A stretch of 5,818 nucleotides of DNA from Clostridiales bacterium (GTDB taxonomy: Bacteria; Bacillota; Clostridia; Oscillospirales; Ruminococcaceae), in the NCBI GenBank assembly GCA_012800685.1, contig JAAZIT010000470.1, positions 1 to 5,818 on the forward strand, in the 5' to 3' direction. How positions within the stretch are numbered: the first letter of the stretch is position 1; each line of letters opens with the position of its first letter. The notes below the pieces were generated by a model. It saw only the letters and a list, made by a program, of their open reading frames with translations. It did no database searches and had not been told where the DNA came from. Made by a program: the position numbers and the translations under genes. Shown here in pieces: positions 1 through 3,979 of this stretch.

Positions 1-2
1 AT

Positions 3-563
3 GCTGCAAATAAAAAGGCTTACGGCTGTGAAACTTTTTGTTATGCAACTGGTACCTCGAGTGAAAAGTTGGCAAAGAGTGTCCAACAGCATTTGGTATC
101 AGAAACAGGAAGACTCAATAGAGGTGTAAAGACTGGTAACTTTGCTGTAATTAAGAACACGAAAATGCCAGCTATTTTAGTAGAGACGGCATTTATAGAT
201 AACTATGAGGACAACAGGTTTTTGGCTAGTGAGGACGGTAAAAAAGCCTGTGCAATGGCTATGTATAAAGGAATACTTGACTATTTAGGCGAAGATTACA
301 ATACTGAAAGTGAGGACAAATTAATGAGTAAAGAATATGATGAATTGAAAGAGACTATTGATAAAATAAAAGAAAGGGCTGAGAGCTTAGAGCCAGTAAT
401 TTATAACTATGTTGATGATAATATGCCTGCTTGGGCTGTGCCGACTATAACTAAGCTAGTTAATAAAGGATTTCTTCAAGGTGACGAGAACGGACTAAAT
501 TTAACAGAAAATTTGATGCGTCAACTGGTTATTAATGATAGAGCTGGAATATACGGTGAATAG
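3..563 (+). CDS. N-acetylmuramoyl-L-alanine amidase (phage endolysin), 5' end missing
   Basis: This is the C-terminal 186 residues of a peptidoglycan amidase; the frame is open to the left edge, so the true start lies outside. The family (Amidase_3) is zinc-dependent and cleaves the bond between N-acetylmuramic acid and L-alanine, lysing the host cell. Seen here: an AAN...GCETF segment right at the edge, where the zinc-ligand His motif should just precede it; LNRGVKTGNFAVIKN at about residues 38-52; and MPAILVETAFIDN at 55-67, with E61 as the expected catalytic/zinc-site Glu. A charged helical linker (about 88-118) leads to a C-terminal segment (about 130-186) with MPAWAVPTITKLVNKGFL and LVINDRAGIYGE, of the kind found at the end of clostridial phage lysins and probably cell-wall binding. 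Internal TTG 69 is not a start because the family match continues upstream of it. No holin is visible next to it. Confidence 0.92.
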   Translation, partial: AANKKAYGCETFCYATGTSSEKLAKSVQQHLVSETGRLNRGVKTGNFAVIKNTKMPAILVETAFIDNYEDNRFLASEDGKKACAMAMYKGILDYLGEDYNTESEDKLMSKEYDELKETIDKIKERAESLEPVIYNYVDDNMPAWAVPTITKLVNKGFLQGDENGLNLTENLMRQLVINDRAGIYGE

Positions 564-569
564 AAAAAT

Positions 570-593
570 GGGCGGAACTGCAAAGCTCCGCCC
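570..593 (-). terminator. Rho-independent terminator facing leftward
   Basis: A stem of 10 positions with one A-C mismatch (GGGCGGAACT against AGCTCCGCCC) closes on a GCAA tetraloop. Read on the minus strand it is followed by ATTTTTC, a usable U-tract. On the plus strand the 3' side is AATATAAC, so it is a poor terminator for the amidase. It most likely ends the leftward repressor transcript, whose extended frame can end at 615. It sits 6 bases after the amidase stop and may act weakly in both directions. Confidence 0.75.
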
Positions 594-648
594 AATATAA
601 CTCAAAAACATAAATTACTTCGATTCATGAAGTTGCCCATTCTTATCA

Positions 649-825
649 CTATATAACATAGTAATAACCGTCTCCCCAAGTAAAAACATTACCATCTTCG
701 TCAAGTGCAACAGCGCTGTTTCTATTTGCCTCAACCTGTATAATGTTTTCATTCATATTTATTTTCATAGGAATATTTGTTTCGTAAATAAATTCATTAC
801 TTTCTTCTCTAGTATCATCTGCCAC
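649..825 (-). pseudogene. Detached C-terminal part of the repressor, RCC1-repeat-like
   Basis: This minus-strand frame of 58 codons opens immediately after an in-frame TAG and overlaps the last 11 bases of the HTH repressor in another frame. A GTG at 825 is the only early start and has no good ribosome binding site, so independent translation is doubtful. Residues 19-53 read PMKINMNENIIQVEANRN followed by SAVALDEDGNVFTWGDG. This matches the pattern of one RCC1 repeat (VxxG/N..hSxALxxDGxVxxWGdn). RCC1 repeats normally come in about seven copies to build a propeller, so one copy is a remnant. Removing one G from the GG at 822-823 joins it to the repressor as LLGR-ADDTREE, a common way for XRE proteins to continue (DYLLGRxDD). 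The frame stops at 649. A second frame, entered by dropping one G from the GGGG at 674-677, would run to TAA at 615. A genuine small coupled gene remains possible. Confidence 0.5.
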
Positions 826-1003
826 GACCTAATAGGTAGTCTGTTGAAACATTGAAAAAGTTTGCAATTTCAATTAAAGTGTTTTGGGGAATTTCACGTG
901 TTCCGTTTTCCCAATTACTTATTGTATTTTGAGCAGCATTAAATTTTTTACCTAGATCCTTTTGACTTATACCATGTTCTATTCGCAATTTCTTTAAGCG
1001 CAA
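815..1003 (-). CDS. XRE-family HTH repressor, short and probably truncated
   Basis: A 62-residue DNA-binding protein that probably holds the lysogenic state by binding the operators between it and the Cro-like gene. Seen: an HTH_3 domain spanning nearly the whole protein (LRIEHGISQKDLGKKFNAAQ, then NTISNWENG, residues 6-34) and the family's typical end NVSTDYLLGR at 51-60. There is no C-terminal dimerisation or peptidase domain, unlike most phage CI-type repressors. Start choice: TTG at 1003 follows GGTGAG (1008-1013 on the minus strand) by 4 bases and gives the usual MRLKKLR N-terminus. TTG 1027 lies upstream of the expected transcription start, and ATG 1015 would leave only about 6 bases of leader. 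The stop at 815 probably results from an extra G at 822-823, after which a C-terminal extension continues in another frame. Confidence 0.82.
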   Translation of the reverse strand: MRLKKLRIEHGISQKDLGKKFNAAQNTISNWENGTREIPQNTLIEIANFFNVSTDYLLGRGR

Positions 1004-1027
1004 TTTTCTCACCATCCTTATTTGCAA

Positions 1028-1056
1028 ATAATATCACAAAAAGAGATATATGTAAA
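1028..1056 (-). promoter_or_regulatory. Leftward promoter of the repressor
   Basis: On the minus strand TTTACA (plus 1051-1056) and TATTAT (plus 1028-1033) are separated by 17 bases, a good sigma-A type promoter. Transcription should start near 1021, about 18 bases before the repressor TTG start. Operator O1 fills the spacer and touches the -10 box, so bound repressor or Cro-like protein should shut it off. Confidence 0.65.
1031..1049. promoter_or_regulatory. Operator O1
   Basis: Imperfect palindrome ATATCAC-AAAAA-GAGATAT, two 7-base arms around a 5-base spacer, with only the sixth base of each arm failing to pair. It lies between the -35 and -10 boxes of the leftward promoter. The left arm is identical to that of O3. 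It is a likely binding site for the repressor and/or the Cro-like protein. Confidence 0.6.
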
Positions 1057-1069
1057 TAAATTTATACTA

Positions 1070-1088
1070 ATATCCCAAATAGGGTTGA
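1070..1088. promoter_or_regulatory. Operator O2
   Basis: ATATCCC-AAATA-GGGTTGA has the same 7-5-7 layout as O1 and O3, with a CCC/GGG core. It is the least symmetrical at its outer end. It covers the first four bases of the -35 box of the rightward promoter, so occupancy should repress the early genes. Its centre is 39 bases from O1 and 42 from O3, about four helical turns each. Confidence 0.5.
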
Positions 1089-1113
1089 CAAACATTTCAA
1101 TATAGGATATAAT
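1085..1113 (+). promoter_or_regulatory. Rightward early promoter
   Basis: TTGACA (1085-1090) and TATAAT (1108-1113) are exact consensus hexamers with an optimal 17-base spacer, so this should be a very strong sigma-A promoter when not repressed. The start point is expected near 1120, giving a leader of about 33 bases before the Cro-like gene. O2 overlaps the -35 box and O3 begins inside the -10 box, so both block it. It is the only clear promoter seen for the rightward run of genes. Confidence 0.88.
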
Positions 1114-1130
1114 ATCACATAATGAGATTA
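1112..1130. promoter_or_regulatory. Operator O3
   Basis: ATATCAC-ATAAT-GAGATTA repeats the O1 left arm exactly and the first five bases of its right arm. It spans the end of the -10 box and the expected start point of the rightward promoter, a classic position for steric repression. Confidence 0.55.
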
Positions 1131-1153
1131 ATGTTAGAAAGCGAGGTGCTTTA

Positions 1154-1369
1154 ATGCGAATATATCTCAAAGAACTTAGAAATAAATTTCAATTAACACA
1201 AGAAGAAACCGCTAACAGACTTGGAATATCACAAAATTACTATTCAATGATTGAAAAAGGAGAGAGACAGCAGAATATGCAGATTGATTTTCTTAAAAAT
1301 TTAGCAAAAGTATTTAATGTTTCTATTGATTGGGTAATCAAGCAAGAAAACAAATTAGAAACGAGGTGA
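1154..1369 (+). CDS. Cro-like XRE/HTH regulator
   Basis: A 71-residue HTH_3 protein, first gene of the rightward operon and divergent from the repressor, which is the position of Cro in lambdoid-type switches. The HTH covers about residues 6-37 (LRNKFQLTQEETANRLGI, then SQNYYSMIEKGER), followed by the usual helical end FLKNLAKVFNVSIDWVI. It has no second domain. The ATG at 1154 has a strong GCGAGGTG site 5 bases upstream. It probably binds O1-O3 and lowers repressor synthesis; the order of operator preference cannot be read from sequence. The gene ends 5 bases before the next start, implying coupled translation. It could instead be an activator-type XRE protein, but its small size and position favour the Cro role. 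Confidence 0.85.
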   Translation: MRIYLKELRNKFQLTQEETANRLGISQNYYSMIEKGERQQNMQIDFLKNLAKVFNVSIDWVIKQENKLETR

Positions 1370-1374
1370 AAGAT

Positions 1375-1575
1375 ATGAAAATAGCAAAGAAAGAAGTACC
1401 AGAGGGCTATAAGCCGAACCCAGAATATATAGAAGTGAAGAGTAAGAGAGTACAGCTACTTTTACAGCCTAGCACAGTAGACGCTATTAAAGCTCTAGCT
1501 AAGAAAAAGGGCTTAAGCATGAATGAAGCTATTAACGAAGCTATACAGGCTTATTTACAGAATGAGGGAGAATAA
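1375..1575 (+). CDS. Ribbon-helix-helix (Arc/CopG-like) protein
   Basis: A 66-residue protein with the RHH fold pattern: a strand at about residues 24-31 (KRVQLLLQ), helix A at 32-45 (PSTVDAIKALAKKK) and helix B at 48-63 (SMNEAINEAIQAYLQN), with G46 at the turn. RHH proteins dimerise, insert the paired strands into the major groove and usually repress their own or neighbouring promoters. The basic, Pro-containing N-terminal 23 residues are unfamiliar. The start is ATG 1375, 6 bases after ACGAGGTG. The longer frame from 1330 would overlap the Cro-like gene and lacks a site. The stop TAA overlaps a possible AUA start of the next ORF. Confidence 0.8.
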   Translation: MKIAKKEVPEGYKPNPEYIEVKSKRVQLLLQPSTVDAIKALAKKKGLSMNEAINEAIQAYLQNEGE

Positions 1576-1712
1576 AACACGAAGTTTTAGAAATACATGT
1601 GTTGAATAAGGATAATGAATTAATTGCAAGCATAACAGATCAAAATATCATTGAGCATGAGGGATATAAAGTGGTAGTAGTGTCTAATGAAGAGAACGAA
1701 AACAATAAATAG
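1572..1712 (+). CDS. Small hypothetical protein with apparent AUA start
   Basis: Family not recognised. This frame of 46 codons looks coding, with a well-balanced composition: an amphipathic beta-rich stretch KHEVLEIHVLNKDNELIASI, then a segment ending GYKVVVV, then an acidic/Asn tail ENENNK. No ATG occurs in it. GTG 1599 and TTG 1602 lack any ribosome binding site, and would remove a well-formed beginning. ATA at 1572 overlaps the upstream stop as ATAA and has GAGG 4 bases before it. An ancestral ATGA overlap mutated by a single G-to-A change would explain both the TAA stop of the RHH gene and the lost ATG. It may be translated weakly from AUA, from GTG 1599 (37 residues), or not at all. Confidence 0.55.
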   Translation: MKHEVLEIHVLNKDNELIASITDQNIIEHEGYKVVVVSNEENENNK

Positions 1713-1734
1713 ATTAGAAAGGAATGGTTAAATC

Positions 1735-1794
1735 ATGAGTCAATTAATAACAGTGGACCGAGAAATAAATTATAGCGGAAACGAGGTGAGCTAG
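1735..1794 (+). CDS. 19-residue ORF, possibly an antirepressor N-terminal remnant
   Basis: The ORF encodes MSQLITVDREINYSGNEVS. The opening MSQLI/TV...INY.GNE is reminiscent of the first residues of some phage antirepressor/KilA-N-type proteins, but the match is too short to prove it. AAAGGA lies 11 bases upstream of the ATG, a long spacing. The frame ends inside the ribosome binding region of the next gene. It may be a leader peptide, a truncated gene or chance. Confidence 0.3.
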   Translation: MSQLITVDREINYSGNEVS

Positions 1795-1796
1795 AA

Positions 1797-1925
1797 ATGA
1801 TTTTTTTGTTTGTATTTACGATTGGTGTATTATGTATGGTTTTTGGTTACATATTAGGGCGAGAAGAAACGCTTGAGGAAGTCAAGAGTGTACCACAGAG
1901 AGCTAAGATGATGCGAGGTGAGTAA
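1797..1925 (+). CDS. Small single-pass membrane protein
   Basis: A 42-residue protein with one hydrophobic helix at residues 2-20 (FLFVFTIGVLCMVFGYIL-like) followed by a charged, probably cytoplasmic tail containing GREETLEEVK and KMMRGE. AGGTGAG sits 7 bases upstream of ATG 1797, so the start is well supported. Its stop is directly followed by the ATG of the next gene, and the coding sequence for RGE doubles as that gene's CGAGGTGAG ribosome binding site. Function is unknown. Small early membrane proteins of phages sometimes affect host membrane processes or superinfection, but nothing here points to a specific role. The lack of a second helix argues against a canonical holin. Confidence 0.65.
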   Translation: MIFLFVFTIGVLCMVFGYILGREETLEEVKSVPQRAKMMRGE

Positions 1926-2303
1926 ATGGGTATGGACGATATACATATAAGCTTAAGGGGACGTTATGGAGATTTTACCCAAGAGGAGTTTGACGAAGGC
2001 GACAAATATAATCATTGCAATGAAAGCACTTGTTTAACAAATATCTATAATGAAGATGAGGCGTATACGTGTGCAGAATTATTTGATGATTACATGTTTT
2101 GTAGTGTATCTTGCGTAAAAAAATATCTCCACGATGTGGAATTCAAGTTGAGTGAGTCAATACAAGATGATATATGTGATCAATGCGAAAAAGATATAAC
2201 AAAAGGAAGCGACATATATGGGAGTGATGAATTAGTAAGTGATGTTTTATTCTGTTCTAAGGAATGTTACGAGAAATATTTAGACGATATAGAAATATAT
2301 TAA
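1926..2303 (+). CDS. Hypothetical protein with duplicated cysteine (zinc-finger-like) module
   Basis: A 125-residue acidic protein of unrecognised family. It contains two related modules. The first has C31-x4-C36 followed by C59-x3-C63 in YMFCSVSCVKKYLHDVEF; the second has C84-x2-C87 followed by C110-x3-C114 in VLFCSKECYEKYLDDIEI. The C-terminal half of each, FCS..C..KYL.D.E, is nearly the same, pointing to an internal duplication. Paired CxxC-like and FCSxxC elements are typical of treble-clef or MYM/FCS-like zinc knuckles, so two zinc-binding units for protein or nucleic acid contact are likely. The first 28 residues are acidic and polar. The start ATG 1926 directly follows the upstream stop and uses CGAGGTGAG; ATG 1932 is an alternative. 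No enzymatic residues are recognised. Confidence 0.78.
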   Translation: MGMDDIHISLRGRYGDFTQEEFDEGDKYNHCNESTCLTNIYNEDEAYTCAELFDDYMFCSVSCVKKYLHDVEFKLSESIQDDICDQCEKDITKGSDIYGSDELVSDVLFCSKECYEKYLDDIEIY

Positions 2304-2317
2304 GTTTTAATAAGGAG

Positions 2318-2611
2318 TTGATTGAGATAGTACTATTATTAGCTGTAATAATTTTTGTGGCTCTAGCTATGTTTACGGTGGGATGTTTAGTGTATAAATT
2401 AGAATACAAAAGCCGTGAACGAATGTATCAACGGAGCCATAAAATGAGAGTTGAAAATAGAAATTTGATAGATAGAGCGGAAAAGCTACGTTACAACATA
2501 CGAACTCTTAAAGAATCAAACGCAAGTTTAAACGAAGAAATAAGTGAAAAAATGAAGATAGAGGATGATATTAGATTTATGAAGATAAAAGATAACGAGG
2601 TGGAATTTTGA
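2318..2611 (+). CDS. Membrane-anchored coiled-coil protein, start uncertain
   Basis: A protein of about 97 residues with an N-terminal transmembrane helix (IVLLLAVIIFVALAMF, then TVGCLVY) and a long charged helix with heptad-like spacing (about residues 40-85, ending LKESNASLNEEISEKMKIED), probably a coiled coil reaching into the cytoplasm. It resembles small phage spanin-like or septum-type proteins only in general layout; no family is claimed. The start is unclear. ATG 2264 would overlap the conserved FCSxxC end of the upstream gene by 40 bases and has AAGGA touching it. The strong AAGGAG at 2312-2317 touches TTG 2318, lies 3 bases from ATT 2321 and 9 bases from ATA 2327. TTG 2318 is given as the first allowed codon. 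The end overlaps the next gene's start as TTGA. Confidence 0.65.
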   Translation: MIEIVLLLAVIIFVALAMFTVGCLVYKLEYKSRERMYQRSHKMRVENRNLIDRAEKLRYNIRTLKESNASLNEEISEKMKIEDDIRFMKIKDNEVEF

Positions 2612-2781
2612 GAAAGCCAAAATCACTAAACAAAAAGGTGTTAGAAGGTAATACAGATTGTAAACGTTACAAGGATGGCAAGTGTTCAGCACTTAATGAA
2701 ACCTATTGCCGACAAGGAAAGGATTGTGGAAGCTGGTATGAAAAAAGTCCGCAACGGACGCAACCGTTAACGGACAATTAA
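2608..2781 (+). CDS. Four-cysteine mini-protein
   Basis: A 57-residue basic protein starting at TTG 2608, 5 bases after ACGAGGTGG and overlapping the upstream TGA by four bases (TTGA), a typical coupled arrangement. Four cysteines, C18-x7-C26-x7-C34-x5-C40, in the segment TDCKRYKDGKCSALNETYCR and then GKDCGSWY suggest one structural zinc site. The N-terminus is Lys-rich. The tail EKSPQRTQPLTDN lies over a set of short inverted repeats in the DNA. Similar short Cys-rich proteins are frequent among early genes of Firmicute phages. No function is known from the sequence. Confidence 0.7.
   Translation: MRKPKSLNKKVLEGNTDCKRYKDGKCSALNETYCRQGKDCGSWYEKSPQRTQPLTDN
2747..2775. repeat. Cluster of short inverted repeats (GTCCG/CGGAC)
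   Basis: GTCCG-CAA-CGGAC (2747-2759) is followed by the perfect palindrome CCGTTAACGG (2764-2773), which ends in another CGGAC (2771-2775). On the minus strand the first hairpin is followed by six T residues (complement of 2741-2746), like a weak leftward terminator. The stem is only 5 bp, and no minus-strand gene lies to the right of it. Confidence 0.35.
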
Positions 2782-2798
2782 ATAAATAAAACAATAAT

Positions 2799-2820
2799 TA
2801 TGCCTATATTATAAGGCATA
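2799..2820. promoter_or_regulatory. Inverted repeat before the second RHH gene
   Basis: TATGCCT and AGGCATA form a 7-bp inverted repeat around 8 A/T-rich bases. It lies in the only sizeable gap (2782-2838) between the small early genes and the replication module, just ahead of the AAGGAG of an RHH protein gene. It may be an operator for that protein or an RNA hairpin limiting read-through. No T-tract follows, so it is not a standard terminator. No convincing promoter was found in the gap. Confidence 0.45.
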
Positions 2821-2838
2821 TTAAGGAGAATGTCAAGT

Positions 2839-3039
2839 ATGAATAAGAATTTTATATTAACGGTTTATCCTCAAACGAAAAGCGATAAATCAAGCGATGC
2901 AGTGAGAGTTGACAACGAGGCGTATAACATAATGAAAGAAATACAAATTCAGACAGGTCTGCCAGCGAAATATATAGTTAGTGAAGCTATAAAGTATGCG
3001 TCTGAAAGACTTGAAATTATAGAGATTGGAGAGAAATAA
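2839..3039 (+). CDS. Second ribbon-helix-helix-like protein
   Basis: A 66-residue protein whose C-terminal half fits RHH: strand AVRVDNEAY at residues 21-29, helix A NIMKEIQIQTG at 30-40, turn LP, and helix B AKYIVSEAIKYASERL at 43-58. The first 20 residues (KNFILTVYPQTKSDKSSD) are a polar extension. It would dimerise and bind DNA, plausibly the inverted repeat at 2799-2820 that precedes it, making it an autoregulator of the replication module. That link is inference. ATG 2839 is chosen because it stands 10 bases after AAGGAG; ATG 2830 has only one base between site and start. The last codons (IEIGEK) contain GGAGAG, the ribosome binding site of the ATPase gene that begins 2 bases after the stop codon. 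Confidence 0.72.
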   Translation: MNKNFILTVYPQTKSDKSSDAVRVDNEAYNIMKEIQIQTGLPAKYIVSEAIKYASERLEIIEIGEK

Positions 3040-3040
3040 T

Positions 3041-3979
3041 ATGCCATTATATAGACCAGAGGAAAGAGATTATAGCGAAGATCATTTCATTACAATTATA
3101 AGTGGATTGCCTGGAGTTGGGAAAACAACGCTTGCATGTTCAGCGTCCAATGTAGCAATTATTGATGTAGACAACGGAATGAAGAGGGTCAAGCCTGAGC
3201 ATAGGAAAGATGCAATTGTGGTTAATACATATGAAGAACTTCTCGAAGATATGAGGAGCAAGGAAATAGCTGAAAAAGAAACGATTGTTATTGATACGAC
3301 TGGAGCCTTTATTGAACTTTTAAAAAATTGGGCAATGAGAAATAATTCAACAGCCGTAAAAAAAGGTGGCGGTATATCAATACAAGGTTTTGGCATTGTA
3401 AAAAGTGAGTTTTTAAGATTTTCTAATGAGGTTAAGAAAACACATAATTTGATATATATTTTCCACACTTCGAAGGGTAAAGATAAAGAGGGAAATCAAA
3501 TATTCGAGCTAATGTGTGAAGGTGCAACTCGTGAAATTGTGTGGCAACCAGCAGACTTAGGGGCATATTTATATATAAGCGATAACAATAGATATTTGGG
3601 TTTTTCACCGACGCAAGAATATTCTGCAAAATCAAGTTATGGAATTAAGGGATCAATAAAAGTCCCTGAACTCAAAGATGGAGATGAAAACGACTTTTTA
3701 AACATTCTCTTTGAAACAGCAAAGAAAAATATAAAAGAAGAAGCTCAAACATTCAAGTTATTAAAAACAGAATATGATAGTGCTATTAAGGCAGGTAAAG
3801 AAATTATTTCAAAGATAACAAAACCCGATGAAATAACTCAGGCAATGAAAGATATAAAAGATATTAAGCATAGTCTTACAAGCGAAAAAGAACTAAAATC
3901 ACTATTCAAAGAAAAAATCAAGCAAGAGGGCATAGTTTGGAATGGAGCCAAAAAGGTATACGAGTATGAAAAAGAATAA
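3041..3979 (+). CDS. RecA-like P-loop ATPase, Sak4/AAA_24 type recombination protein
   Basis: A 312-residue nucleotide-binding protein. Walker A is GLPGVGKTT at 22-30, Walker B is ETIVIDTTGA at 80-89 and a sensor-like strand IYIFHTSKGKD lies at 138-148; VAIIDVDNGMKR at 38-49 corresponds to the strand after the P-loop helix. This layout is that of the single-domain RecA/RAD51-like ATPases of phages (AAA_24, Sak4 group), which assist ssDNA annealing or strand exchange with a phage ssDNA-binding protein. The last 85 residues are Lys/Glu-rich helices, likely for partner or DNA contact. The start is ATG 3041 with GGAGAG at proper distance; the longer frame from 3026 overlaps the upstream gene. Its end overlaps the nuclease gene by 14 bases. 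A nuclease, an ssDNA-binding candidate and a primase downstream support a recombination or replication role. Confidence 0.85.
   Translation: MPLYRPEERDYSEDHFITIISGLPGVGKTTLACSASNVAIIDVDNGMKRVKPEHRKDAIVVNTYEELLEDMRSKEIAEKETIVIDTTGAFIELLKNWAMRNNSTAVKKGGGISIQGFGIVKSEFLRFSNEVKKTHNLIYIFHTSKGKDKEGNQIFELMCEGATREIVWQPADLGAYLYISDNNRYLGFSPTQEYSAKSSYGIKGSIKVPELKDGDENDFLNILFETAKKNIKEEAQTFKLLKTEYDSAIKAGKEIISKITKPDEITQAMKDIKDIKHSLTSEKELKSLFKEKIKQEGIVWNGAKKVYEYEKE

Noticed and set aside
570..593. Hairpin as a dedicated amidase terminator
   Set aside because: The plus-strand 3' side has no T-tract, whereas the minus-strand side does; it is called as a leftward terminator.
564..814. attP site or integrase remnant between lysin and repressor
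   Set aside because: No tyrosine or serine recombinase motif in any frame and no repeat suggestive of an att core; the space is taken by the terminator and the repressor's C-terminal frame.
1004..1027. TTG 1027 as the repressor start (70 residues)
   Set aside because: It lies next to the -10 box of the leftward promoter and upstream of the expected transcript start; TTG 1003 has GGTGAG at proper distance and gives the usual N-terminus.
1072..1090. Alternative leftward promoter TTGTCA with TATAAA
   Set aside because: The spacer would be 19 bases and the boxes match less well than TTTACA-17-TATTAT.
2264..2317. ATG 2264 as the start of the TM/coiled-coil gene
   Set aside because: It would overlap the conserved cysteine end of the upstream protein by 40 bases, with AAGGA touching the ATG; the strong AAGGAG at 2312 points to initiation just downstream.
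3082..3468. 128-codon minus-strand frame inside the ATPase gene
   Set aside because: It is the antisense shadow of a strongly supported P-loop ATPase, is rich in Ser/Ile/Leu as expected of such shadows, and has no ribosome binding site.
3432..3635. 67-codon minus-strand frame inside the ATPase gene
   Set aside because: Antisense shadow with no family pattern and no start signal.
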